This document shows, piece after piece, positions 8,503 to 16,854 of a stretch of 64,000 nt of DNA. The stretch spans positions 1 to 64,000 of the forward strand of contig JAFWCB010000009.1 of NCBI GenBank assembly GCA_017537025.1, written 5' to 3'. The notes below the pieces were generated by a model that worked only from the letters and a program-made list of their open reading frames with translations, did not search any database and was not told the origin of the DNA. The first letter of the stretch is position 1, and the number at the start of each line of letters is the position of its first letter. The stretch is from Sediminibacterium sp. Its GTDB lineage: Bacteria > Bacteroidota > Bacteroidia > Chitinophagales > Chitinophagaceae. Position numbers and translations under genes: made by a program.

Positions 8503-8707
8503 GCAGGCAACGTTCCAGCATTGAAGCAGTTGGGGAAAGATCTTCTGTCGCCCCTGGCTTGCCGTTGCTGAATAAATATACCAAAAGTTGAGAATATATT
8601 CTGCCGATGCTCAAAATTCCGTCAAGCTGGAACTGATGCTGGGATTTTTGCTGAAGCTGAATGACGCTATTCGTCAGCCCCAATTGCTGCAATGCAATGT
8701 TAGTGGC
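8503..8707 (-). repeat. attC-like site 10
   Basis: Opens GGCAGGCAACGTTCCAG with arm CATTGAAGCAGTTGGGG and closes CCCCAATTGCTGCAATG then CAATGTTAGTGGC. Arms match at 15 of 17 positions, one of the best pairs in the array. Confidence 0.8.
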
Positions 8708-8723
8708 AGCCCTCTGCGGTTGC

Positions 8724-9545
8724 TTAATTCGAGTTGATCGAAGAAATTACAGCAAGAACAATATCTGAGTATAACTCTTCGGAAAGCCTTTCGTAAATCT
8801 CAGACTCTATTTCAGAGTCAAAACCTAAATCATTCCACGATCCCATACCCCCAAAAACCCAAGCCATCCCCGCTGAAAATAAAAGCTGTCTTGTGGTAAG
8901 AGTATATATACTTGATGGAAGTAAATCTTTGTGATAATAGTTTTCACTCGGATTTAAACTGTCAAGATTCAGTTCGGCTTTTGTGAATTGTGTTCCCCAA
9001 TCTTCTAATTTTTGTTTGTATGCAAATGCTGCTATTTCATTTAAGGTTTTCTTGAGTTTATCTTTTATTTCTGATTGGTTAATCTGGCGGTTCTCTGTTG
9101 GCTGTCCTTTGACTATCTCTGCATAATTAACTGTCCAGATTTTTCTGTCCGGGTCGTTTTCATTTGTAACATCCCATCTGTTCACCCAAAAATTTGAATA
9201 ATTTGGATAGATTGCTTCAATGTACCAGATTCCACCACCGCCAGAAAGTCCGGCTAACTTATGATCTTTTGCAAATGACTGATCTTTTGAAAATTCAAAT
9301 GCTAGACGTAATTTCTGACATCCTCCTTTTTTTAGATGAGTAAACCATTCAATTGGATCAGTTGCGATTATTTTCTCTTTTCTTTTGAAGAAGAAAAATG
9401 GCTTATAAAATTCTCTGAAATCAACTCGATTGCAAAATTGGAAAACTGAGTTAATGGGGTAATAATTCAAAAGATTTGTACCGTTTTCTAAATAATCATT
9501 ACCATAAGCTGTAAGGGAAATGATTTGTACTAAATTTCCTGTCAT
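8724..9545 (-). CDS. Cytosolic protein of unknown function
   Basis: 273 aa from the ATG at 9545 (MTGNLVQIISLTAYGNDYL); the frame open further upstream overlaps site 11 and is discounted. No signal peptide. Features: an aromatic-rich N-terminal part with FYKPFFFFKRKEK, a glycine run SGGGGIWYIEAIYPNYSNFW near residue 120, a helical middle, and a C-terminal LFSAGMAWVFGGMGSWND segment that could be a buried helix. The two-domain look and the hydrophobic C-terminal helix are reminiscent of effector-type proteins, but I recognise no family. Single-gene cassette, stop 17 nt from site 10. Confidence 0.6.
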   Translation of the reverse strand: MTGNLVQIISLTAYGNDYLENGTNLLNYYPINSVFQFCNRVDFREFYKPFFFFKRKEKIIATDPIEWFTHLKKGGCQKLRLAFEFSKDQSFAKDHKLAGLSGGGGIWYIEAIYPNYSNFWVNRWDVTNENDPDRKIWTVNYAEIVKGQPTENRQINQSEIKDKLKKTLNEIAAFAYKQKLEDWGTQFTKAELNLDSLNPSENYYHKDLLPSSIYTLTTRQLLFSAGMAWVFGGMGSWNDLGFDSEIESEIYERLSEELYSDIVLAVISSINSN

Positions 9546-9563
9546 TGTCTTTTTTATAGGGTT

Positions 9564-9732
9564 GCCACTAACGTTCGTGGCTTTGCGAAAGTTGGGAAAT
9601 AGAAATCCAACTGCTGGCTTGGCCACTAAAGACTCGATTAGTTTAAGCCAAATTACTGAAGCTAGGTCAGAATTCCTACAGTTGATGGGCGATATTCCTC
9701 AGCCCAACTTTTGCAAAGCGGTTGTTGTGTGC
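9564..9732 (-). repeat. attC-like site 11
   Basis: Opens GCCACTAACGTTCGTG with arm GGCTTTGCGAAAGTTGGG and closes CCCAACTTTTGCAAAGCGG then TTGTTGTGTGC; 17 of 18 arm positions pair. The loop with ACTCGATTAGTTTAAGCC and ATTACTGAAGCTAGGTCAG is nearly the same as in site 7. Confidence 0.85.
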
Positions 9733-9737
9733 ATGCC

Positions 9738-10193
9738 TTAGTTAGTTACAAATAGTGTGTCGCAAGGGATATCGTAACTTTCTATTTTTTTATAGAAGAT
9801 GATCGTATCCTGCCTAGACCTGAATTCGCTGGAAAAAACTCCGTTATATGTAAACCGGTTTTTGCCATGTAAAATAAAAAATGAATCAAGGATAAGCTTG
9901 GCGTCTATTGGGTTTTTAAATCGAATATTTAAGTTATCAAAGCTGTCTTTCTGAATAACGATTTTTCCGTTTTTAGTTTCATAAGTCCAGGCGGTTTCAA
10001 CCCAAGCTTCGCTAACTGTATCCGTAAAGAGTCCAGATAGATGAATACTAGGGTTTATGGCTTTCAATTCTGCAATGAACACACCATTTTGTCTTGACTC
10101 TAAAATAGACTGAGATGATTTATGTAAACCAGTCTTTTTTGTATCATCAATACAGCTAGCGAAAAGTAAGACAGTTAAAATTAACTTCCGCAT
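9738..10193 (-). CDS. Small lipoprotein of unknown function
   Basis: 151 aa. Residues 1-14 (MRKLILTVLLFASC) form a lipoprotein signal with the cysteine at 14. The remainder is beta-rich with no motif I know. Envelope-anchored by inference. It is a single-gene cassette, with the stop 6 nt from the core of site 11 and the start 21 nt from site 12. No independent promoter is seen. Confidence 0.6.
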   Translation of the reverse strand: MRKLILTVLLFASCIDDTKKTGLHKSSQSILESRQNGVFIAELKAINPSIHLSGLFTDTVSEAWVETAWTYETKNGKIVIQKDSFDNLNIRFKNPIDAKLILDSFFILHGKNRFTYNGVFSSEFRSRQDTIIFYKKIESYDIPCDTLFVTN

Positions 10194-10213
10194 AATAGAG
10201 TGTTAGATTGGTT

Positions 10214-10352
10214 GCACACGACGAATAGGGGTTGGCGATGGTGGGGATTTTGAAAAACGCCTGCCCAACCTTTGCACAAAAGCCAAATAGAATTACTCAC
10301 GTTGAATCTACAATTGTCTGCCCCACTATTGCCAAACCTTTTGTTGTGTGTT
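10214..10352 (-). repeat. attC-like site 12
   Basis: Opens GCACACGACGAATAGG (AAC read as GAC) with arm GGGGTTGGCGATGGTGGGG and closes CCCCACTATTGCCAAACC then TTTTGTTGTGTG. Arms pair well, about 139 bp in total. Confidence 0.75.
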
Positions 10353-10362
10353 CGTGCTTTTA

Positions 10363-11208
10363 TTAGTTAATTTTCATAAACTTAATATCTACTTTGATGC
10401 GGTCTTTAGTTGGTGTTGGTTTAATTTGCGAAGTGTCTGGTTTACCAGAGGAAATTTTAAAAGGAACGGACGAAGTTGTTACTAAAAGTTCATAATCGTT
10501 CAGTTCACTACCAGATTGATAGTACATATTACCATTTAAATTTACAATTGTGCTTGAACCAGTAATATTGCCCGTAAACTTAGAAAATTTTGAGTAAGTC
10601 AAGCGATTAGCCATGACTCCATTTATAATTGCAAGGTTTGGCAGAACTTTAAAATTATAAGAGGTTGCGTCATCTTCAAGTCTTTTCTTATCAATAAATT
10701 CACCCTTGGGTGCTGAGCTCAGAATTGTTTGATAGATTATATGCATTGATTGGTCATCCTGAATACCTACTGTAACATTATTAACAATTTCTGCATTTGA
10801 TTTGATTCCTTTTTCAATATATGAGTCAAAAAAGGGTTTATTATTCACTAACTCGCTAGTCAATTTTTCATATCCACTTAGGTAGTTAAAGTCGCCAATG
10901 AATATTAATTTAGTCTTGTTATTTGAGGTATCAATTTGAACAAGTTTTCCTACAAGGAATGGAGCTGAATTAATGAAGGTTAAGGGTAATTGATACCCAT
11001 TAATATCAATATTTGGGAGTTTTGTGTCAAAGCTAACTTTAGTTAATTTATTAGTGATAGCTTTATTTAGGACATCCACAGAAAGAGAATCCGCATTTGC
11101 AATTGGAGTTTTAGGTTTTTCTTCCTGTTTGCCTCCGAATATATTATGGAAAAAATGGCAACTAGAAAGGCTGAAGCTGATTGTCAAGAGAAAAAAAAAT
11201 TTTTTCAT
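10363..11208 (-). CDS. Lipoprotein of unknown function
   Basis: 281 aa. Lipoprotein signal MKKFFFLLTISFSLSSC with Cys17. The mature part begins with a charged, proline-containing linker (GGKQEEKPKTP) and continues with beta-rich sequence and a proline/threonine stretch near the end (DTSQIKPTPTKDR). It is probably an outer-membrane-anchored periplasmic protein. No family recognised. Single gene between sites 12 and 13, 11 nt from site 12; about 100 bp of AT-rich sequence precede site 13 upstream of its start, enough room for a promoter though none is clear. Confidence 0.6.
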   Translation of the reverse strand: MKKFFFLLTISFSLSSCHFFHNIFGGKQEEKPKTPIANADSLSVDVLNKAITNKLTKVSFDTKLPNIDINGYQLPLTFINSAPFLVGKLVQIDTSNNKTKLIFIGDFNYLSGYEKLTSELVNNKPFFDSYIEKGIKSNAEIVNNVTVGIQDDQSMHIIYQTILSSAPKGEFIDKKRLEDDATSYNFKVLPNLAIINGVMANRLTYSKFSKFTGNITGSSTIVNLNGNMYYQSGSELNDYELLVTTSSVPFKISSGKPDTSQIKPTPTKDRIKVDIKFMKIN

Positions 11209-11306
11209 TGTATAATTTTTTAATGGTGCTTACTCTATTCGGTTTTCAGCATCCCCGGTTTGTTTTATTTCAGTTTGTTCTAAATTTGAATTATCGTCAA
11301 AGCATG

Positions 11307-11512
11307 ACACACAACGTTCAGGGCTTGCCGCAGGGCTGGAATTGTTGCTGTGTCCGCCCGGCAACTGAACCCGATTAAAATTACTGAAGTTGAAGTTAAC
11401 AACTAAAAGCTAAATAGAATTCGGTCAAGCCCGATATTAGCTGATAGTAGTATCCCGCAATTGCGGGATTATTCCGTCCACCAGCATAGCAGCAAACACC
11501 ATGTTAGCAGAT
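11307..11512 (-). repeat. attC-like site 13
   Basis: Opens ACACACAACGTTCAGG with arm GCTTGCCGCAGGGCTGG and closes CCAGCATAGCAGCAAAC then CCATGTTAGCAG. A second perfect hairpin, ATCCCGCAATTGCGGGAT, lies in the loop near 11450-11470. Together with the 5' region of the lipoprotein gene this accounts for the 306-bp gap 11209-11514. Confidence 0.75.
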
Positions 11513-11514
11513 GT

Positions 11515-12003
11515 TTAGTCGTTCTGATTAAATTCGACAAGGTCTTTTATACGAGCTTTTTGGTTCCGATTTAAAAATTTCTTCAGTAACTCTTCAGCTT
11601 TTTCTTTTGTTTCCGCTGCGCAAAGGCAATCTTTCCATTCCAGCGGCGTTTTATCGTCAATCCAAGAAATTCGAACCCTTAAACCATTATCTTGAAACAC
11701 GTCCCCTAAAGCGAAAAAGGTTTTATAGTTGGGAAGTTGTGCTTTAAAACCAAATGTGTTGTACAACGACCTCACTTCTAACTTCTCGACTTTGTACTCC
11801 TTAATATCGTCATCTCTAAATTTTTGTGTTCCAATAGGTCCAGTCACCTTAACAATATCGTTAAAGAAAAGTCGTGTTTCTGGCGTCGGAATACCCTCTA
11901 ATAGCCCAAACCCACTTTTGACTCTTCCATATACTTGGTCATTTCTTGGAAGAAGTAAAGCAGCAAACCAGTTATCGGGCTTATTCCAATCTATAGTATT
12001 CAT
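11515..12003 (-). CDS. Cytosolic protein of unknown function
   Basis: 162 aa, soluble, opening MNTIDWNKPDNWFAALLLPR. A repeated aromatic pattern and a central segment VKVTGPIGTQKF suggest a small beta domain, and the C-terminus has the helix ETKEKAEELLKKFLNRN. No family recognised. Single-gene cassette between sites 13 and 14; its stop codon is 3 nt from the site 13 core. Confidence 0.6.
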   Translation of the reverse strand: MNTIDWNKPDNWFAALLLPRNDQVYGRVKSGFGLLEGIPTPETRLFFNDIVKVTGPIGTQKFRDDDIKEYKVEKLEVRSLYNTFGFKAQLPNYKTFFALGDVFQDNGLRVRISWIDDKTPLEWKDCLCAAETKEKAEELLKKFLNRNQKARIKDLVEFNQND

Positions 12004-12027
12004 TGTCTATTATGAGGTTTGAAAATA

Positions 12028-12232
12028 TCTGCTAACGGTCAGGTATTGCCGAAGTGCAAGGAATAGAATTCCGTCCAGCCCAGCTAACCAATGTTGAGTA
12101 AAGATAAAAAAGTTGAAGATATGCACATAGCTAAATAAATAAGGTCAAGTTGGATATGCAGCTGAGCAGAGTTACTACAGTTGAAACACGGCTTCCGTCA
12201 GCCTGCATTTCGGTAATACCCTTGTTATGTGC
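12028..12232 (-). repeat. attC-like site 14
   Basis: Opens TCTGCTAACGGTCAGG with arm GGTATTGCCGAAGTGCAAGG and closes GCCTGCATTTCGGTAATACC then CTTGTTATGTGC. It separates the orphan gene from the protease-ATPase pair; the remaining 49 bp before the protease stop show nothing recognisable. Confidence 0.75.
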
Positions 12233-12281
12233 ACACCCTTATTCTAATTAAATTTTGAAGTAGGGTTTCGTTCTGAAAAGG

Positions 12282-14819
12282 TTATAATTCTATTTCTTGC
12301 TCTGGCTCAATTTCAACTTGTGCTTCCGCCATAATATTATAGACGTTCATTTGTGCGTCTAATAACTCAAATGAAACACACAAGGCATAATTGGTTTCAT
12401 TTTCGAGATTTTTGTCCCAACCAAAATGACCAATGACTGCAACACTAAATTCTTCTGCAAACTGTTGCGGTTCTATTAATGTCCAACTTTTTTGAGCTGT
12501 TGAATTATTCCTATTAATTCCATTTTCAGTCCACGCAGGATTCTCCCTTATAATCCATTTAATTGAATTAACTACTTCATCAATTGCTCCTGCCTCAATT
12601 ACATCCTCATCAGTTTCCAAATATTCAATAGTTCTGTTTCGGAAACTATTAAAACTTTCGTTGTATTTTGATGATTGCCATTCAAGCCAATTAGATAAAT
12701 ATGAGTGAGAGCCTTTTCGTGTTAATCGGGTTTTTGCAGTAAAAGTTAGAGTTACTTCAACTAAAATCCTGAACTCATTTCCTTCTCCTCTTAATTCCTC
12801 GGGTATTTTCAATCGATAAATGTCAGCTTTTTTGGGGCCAAGTTTACCATTCTGAATAAATGTTATTCGTGACTGAGTATTGTTTAATGCACGGTTTACA
12901 TCCGGAATTCCATAACCATAATGTCTGAAATCATTCAAAGTAGGATTATGAAAGCAGTGTTCAGGTAGTCTTGCACTCTGAATGATTAAGGCCCGATACA
13001 TTTGTGCAGATTCAGTTGGGTGTTCGGCCTGTAACCTTGAAGCGATATAACTTACTTTGGGAGTACTGAATGATGTTCCAAAAGAATCTTTACCAACTGC
13101 ACTTGCCCCATGAAGAGTTGAATTTATTAGTTCCGGCGAGGTAAATTCATTTGTTATAAGTTGATTTGACAATTTATTCTTCATTAAGTCCCCTCCAAAT
13201 TCAACAACATCGGGTTTAATACACCCCCACATTCCCAGCCCTGTTCTTGAAAAAGGAGAAACCTTGTTTTTTCCAGCTAATGCCTTGTAGTCGACATCTT
13301 CATAATCCTCTTTCGCAATGGAGCCAACTGTTATAGCAAAATAGCTTACTCCTGGATTTGCAATTCTTGTTTCTTTCTCATTCAAATAATCTGGATAGTT
13401 TCTTCCTGCTTGTATATGCTCAATTATTCCCATGTTTGAAGGAATTGCTGAGCTAGAATATAGATTTCCAGCAGCAACAATAAAGAGGACATTTTTTTCA
13501 TGAATAAGTTTATCAATGGATGCAGCTAATGACGGCATGTGAGTACCAGTATATGCAGCTTTTTCTGATACAGAAAGATTGAATATTCTAGTTTCAGGAT
13601 AATCAGCAATAATTTGTTCCATCAATTTTGGCTCAAATTTGCTTGTAGAAATTTCGTTTTTCTTATCAAGAATCCTTGCATTTTGAAGAATGCTTGATAA
13701 CTTAATTTGCCCTTTCTTTGGTACTGATTCAGGGTATAAAACCGCACCTGCTACTTTAGTGCCATGGCCGCTGGCCTTCACATAATCAACAGTTGTTGCA
13801 TCTCCATCCACGTATGAACGGGAGTTTGCTGTATCAATTGCTGGTTGAATTAATATATGATTTTCTTGTATTCCACTATCTATGATGCAGACTTTCGTTG
13901 CAGTATTATCCGGAGCAATTATTTCAACTTCATAGTCATAATCAATATTGATGTTTTCATGTTCTAAGTCATACTTAGAATCTAGTTTTACTTCATACAA
14001 ATATTGATAAGTTTGAACTAGGTCTTTTAGACCTTTTCCGCTGATTGAGAGTTTAAAATAGATAGCATCAATTTGATTATCCCAAATTTCATGCAATACA
14101 CCACCGTAGATTTGAATATACTTTTCAATTTCATCTTCTCTTTTTATTTGCTTTTCGTCTCTTTCAATCTGTAATGCTGTTTCAATTGATTTGAATTCAG
14201 CAACTTTTTCCAGAAATTTAGCTTCTGAATCAAAATCTTCCCAATTAGGATATTGCTTCTTATTCGGAATATAGCATGAGACCCCTAGTTGAACTGCATA
14301 AACAACATCAGGTTCTATTGTTTCCCATATATCGCCTAATTCTCCTTTTAATAATTCCCTGACTCGCCAACTTTCATCTGTTATTAATTCCCATATCTGT
14401 GCAGCCTTATCTTTTCGTTGGCCCTTTTCATTGATAAAGTCATTTACGTTTTCAAAAAATGCTTGTAGGTTGTCAGTTGAAGCACCTATTATGTAGCCAT
14501 TTTCTTCTTCGGATATTAATTCAATTCCCCAAAGTTTGAAGTTATCTATATCAAAAACTTCTGTATCTATTCTTAAGAAAATTGGTATGTCATTCTCATT
14601 AGGTAAAATAATTCCTTCAGCTTTTTTTGCTTCCTTTAGGGTTCTCCAATTTTCAACAAGTGTATTTGCAGAACTACCTAGATATTGCCCATGATTTTGT
14701 CTGTTCTCTTTGTTTTCGTTTGTTTTAGCTTTTGCCAATTTATCTCTGCTTCCACCACCTTTTGGTTTTGCAGAACCTTCGACTTTGAATGGTAATTTTA
14801 AATGAGGAAATTCGGGCAT
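12282..14819 (-). CDS. ietS: IetS-like subtilisin (S8) serine protease
   Basis: 845 aa, cytosolic (no signal peptide). A basic, Gly/Ser-rich N-terminus is followed by a roughly 270-residue domain and then a subtilase domain with a full catalytic set: Asp314 in CIIDSG, His352 in SGHGTKVAG, Asn452 in AAGN and Ser583 in GTSFSTP. A further C-terminal beta-rich region of about 230 residues follows. An S8 protease next to an AAA ATPase is the IetAS arrangement, described as a plasmid stability (toxin-antitoxin-like) module and listed among anti-phage systems. It follows the ATPase gene by 3 nt, so the two are co-translated. The protease is presumably the effector, held or activated by the ATPase; this is inference. 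Confidence 0.85.
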   Translation of the reverse strand: MPEFPHLKLPFKVEGSAKPKGGGSRDKLAKAKTNENKENRQNHGQYLGSSANTLVENWRTLKEAKKAEGIILPNENDIPIFLRIDTEVFDIDNFKLWGIELISEEENGYIIGASTDNLQAFFENVNDFINEKGQRKDKAAQIWELITDESWRVRELLKGELGDIWETIEPDVVYAVQLGVSCYIPNKKQYPNWEDFDSEAKFLEKVAEFKSIETALQIERDEKQIKREDEIEKYIQIYGGVLHEIWDNQIDAIYFKLSISGKGLKDLVQTYQYLYEVKLDSKYDLEHENINIDYDYEVEIIAPDNTATKVCIIDSGIQENHILIQPAIDTANSRSYVDGDATTVDYVKASGHGTKVAGAVLYPESVPKKGQIKLSSILQNARILDKKNEISTSKFEPKLMEQIIADYPETRIFNLSVSEKAAYTGTHMPSLAASIDKLIHEKNVLFIVAAGNLYSSSAIPSNMGIIEHIQAGRNYPDYLNEKETRIANPGVSYFAITVGSIAKEDYEDVDYKALAGKNKVSPFSRTGLGMWGCIKPDVVEFGGDLMKNKLSNQLITNEFTSPELINSTLHGASAVGKDSFGTSFSTPKVSYIASRLQAEHPTESAQMYRALIIQSARLPEHCFHNPTLNDFRHYGYGIPDVNRALNNTQSRITFIQNGKLGPKKADIYRLKIPEELRGEGNEFRILVEVTLTFTAKTRLTRKGSHSYLSNWLEWQSSKYNESFNSFRNRTIEYLETDEDVIEAGAIDEVVNSIKWIIRENPAWTENGINRNNSTAQKSWTLIEPQQFAEEFSVAVIGHFGWDKNLENETNYALCVSFELLDAQMNVYNIMAEAQVEIEPEQEIEL

Positions 14820-14822
14820 ATC

Positions 14823-15818
14823 TTACTTTAAGTAAAGAACGTTTTCGGTTAATGACCTTTCAAGATGTGATTGTAATAATATTTTCTCATTACCAATTAC
14901 AGCAATTTTTGCTGCATCATTTGCAATTTTTACTACAAGAGCTGAGCTAAAGCCAATCATTTGGTCTACAATAATATTCCAATTGATTTCTTTCGCTTTT
15001 TCAATAGAGGAAAGTGTCATTTTAGTTAAACGAAGAATTTCTTCTTTACTAGGCTTAGGCATTTCAATAATATCATCAAATCTTCTAAATAAAGCCTGAT
15101 CAAGTGCATTTTCAATGTTTGTTGTTGCAATTAAAATTCCTTGTGAATTATATTCTTCTAAAAGAGTCAAAAGTATATTCACAACTCTATGCATTTCTCC
15201 AACATCTTGTGAGTTATTTCTTGTTTTTCCAACAATATCAAACTCGTCAAATAATAATACACAAGGGTAATCTTTAATACCATCAAATAATTTTGTAAGA
15301 TTACTTGCGGTTTCACCAAGGAAAGAGGAAATAATTACATCAAAACGGACTTTTAAAAATGGCAACCCTAAATTCCATGCAATTCTTTCTGCACTCATGC
15401 TTTTGCCACAACCAGGAGCACCATAAATTAAAATCTTTTGTCTGTACTGTAAGCCATGATGTGCCAAACGTTCCTTAGCTGCAAACTCCTTTTCTATTCG
15501 TCTAATTTTATCTTCTGTTTCAGATGGGAGAACCATTTCGTGCCTTAGTTCATCCCGATTAATCGTTATTGCAAGGGGGAAATTATTTCTTTTGTCAGTA
15601 GGAATGAGAACGCCATTTGGTAACATTCTTCTTAACTCGCCTCTAAACTTTTGGCTACTAGAAATATTCTTATCAAGAATATATTTCAGCTTTTCAGCAA
15701 GTTTTTCATGACCTTTTTTCTTCTCATCTTCAATGATAAGTGATGCAACTTTGACAACATCATCTTCCTTGTCTCCTTCAATAGAGCGGAATAGCCTTAT
15801 CATTAGGTCTTGATTCAT
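14823..15818 (-). CDS. ietA: IetA-like AAA ATPase
   Basis: 331 aa when begun at the ATG at 15818 (MNQDLMIRLF); 15 extra in-frame residues upstream are discounted. A helical N-terminal part of about 90 residues precedes one AAA module: Walker A GAPGCGKS at 133-140, Walker B LLFDEFD at 188-194, sensor ATTN at 231-234 and an RRFD arginine-finger motif near 245. This is the 26S-proteasome/spastin-like single-AAA type, not a DNA helicase. First gene of the IetAS-type pair. The 190 bp upstream of it, before site 15, are the likeliest place for a promoter serving both genes. Confidence 0.85.
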   Translation of the reverse strand: MNQDLMIRLFRSIEGDKEDDVVKVASLIIEDEKKKGHEKLAEKLKYILDKNISSSQKFRGELRRMLPNGVLIPTDKRNNFPLAITINRDELRHEMVLPSETEDKIRRIEKEFAAKERLAHHGLQYRQKILIYGAPGCGKSMSAERIAWNLGLPFLKVRFDVIISSFLGETASNLTKLFDGIKDYPCVLLFDEFDIVGKTRNNSQDVGEMHRVVNILLTLLEEYNSQGILIATTNIENALDQALFRRFDDIIEMPKPSKEEILRLTKMTLSSIEKAKEINWNIIVDQMIGFSSALVVKIANDAAKIAVIGNEKILLQSHLERSLTENVLYLK

Positions 15819-16010
15819 TTGTTTATTTAAATGTATAAGTGAACAAGTGCAATTACCATGCAAAATAATAAAACACTTTGACTTTTAGTAATTTACAGAA
15901 TTGGAGTAACTTATTACCAGAAATTTTGGTTTTGGCATCTTAAAAATTGTCCAAAATTGAAGAGCTTGATTTTAGTGTCTTACAATTGAAATACGGTTGC
16001 CAAAAGGGTT

Positions 16011-16178
16011 GCACATAACGTCCAAGGCTTTGCGAAGGCTGGGCGGAAATATTCTGTCGCCTACTTGGCCATCCCGCCGAGGCGGGACTAAAGCCAAATT
16101 ACTGAAGCTGGGTCAGAAATCCTAAAGTTGATGGGCCGATTACAAAAGCCCAACTTTTGCAAAGCTGATGTTGTGCAC
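16011..16178 (-). repeat. attC-like site 15
   Basis: Opens GCACATAACGTCCAAGG with arm GGCTTTGCGAAGGCTGGGC and closes GCCCAACTTTTGCAAAGC then TGATGTTGTGCACC. The loop repeats the TTGGCCATCCCGCC..GGCGGGA and AAATTACTGAAGCTGGGTCAG words of sites 6, 7 and 11. With the AT-rich ATPase leader it fills the 365-bp gap 15819-16183. Confidence 0.85.
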
Positions 16179-16183
16179 CGTTT

Positions 16184-16597
16184 CTATCCTACTTCGATAG
16201 CTTGTAAGAGGTCTTGTAAGTCATGTACATTTTGTTTTGCCCTCTCCAATCCTACAAGTGCAATAGTCTTCGCGTTCTCAACATTGTCCATTACAGACCA
16301 TTCGAAGTTAGCTGCTTCCAAATATGTATCTCCGGTAAAGGATTGAACTTTAAGAAGGCTTGCAAATAGGTTACTAATATCCGCAAGATCATAGTGCTCG
16401 ATATTTTTTGGCTCTTTTAAAAATTGAAGAATTGTAGCAAAACTTAGCCCGAGTGCAGGATTGAATTTACTTTGTTTTAAAGCCTCTTCAAACGAGGAAA
16501 TGGCTTCGTCTGCATTTTCGTATTTCCTACCTGTTGTATTCAAAAGCGCAACTATGGAATCATTGCTTTCGATGAAGGCTTCAATTAATTTTTTCAA
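16184..16597 (-). CDS. Small helical protein of unknown function
   Basis: 137 aa, soluble, all-helical by appearance, with ENADEAISSFEEALKQSKFNP resembling a single TPR-like helix pair and a C-terminal NVHDLQDLLQAIEVG helix. No family recognised. Single-gene cassette between sites 15 and 16; the stop is 6 nt from site 15. It could be a partner or immunity protein, but nothing in the sequence says for what. Confidence 0.6.
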   Translation of the reverse strand: MKKLIEAFIESNDSIVALLNTTGRKYENADEAISSFEEALKQSKFNPALGLSFATILQFLKEPKNIEHYDLADISNLFASLLKVQSFTGDTYLEAANFEWSVMDNVENAKTIALVGLERAKQNVHDLQDLLQAIEVG

Positions 16598-16621
16598 AAC
16601 TGTAAGAGTTTAAATATAATG

Positions 16622-16842
16622 GTGCACAACACTTAAATATACGAACTCATAATGAATTTAAAGAGCCTGTTTCATCGTAAAATTTGTACACTTTTGGGGG
16701 GTTAATGTTCGTTTTTTTGGGTTGTTCCGCGTATAATTCGAATATCGGTTCCCGCCTCTATCCTCGCCAATGCATGACAACAGCTGAGAGGCTATCCGCC
16801 TAAGCGGAAAAAGTCAACTTTTGCCTGTGCAATCTTAGATGC
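16622..16842 (-). repeat. attC-like site 16
   Basis: Opens GGTGCACAACACTTAAAT and closes CAACTTTTGCCTGTGCAATC then TTAGATGC (GTT read as CTT). Its first half (16628-16763) is a near copy of site 1's first half, differing mainly by an extra stretch of about 18 bp near 16701. The palindrome CCGCCTAAGCGG is in the second half. Confidence 0.6.
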
Positions 16843-16854
16843 GAGTATAAGTAC

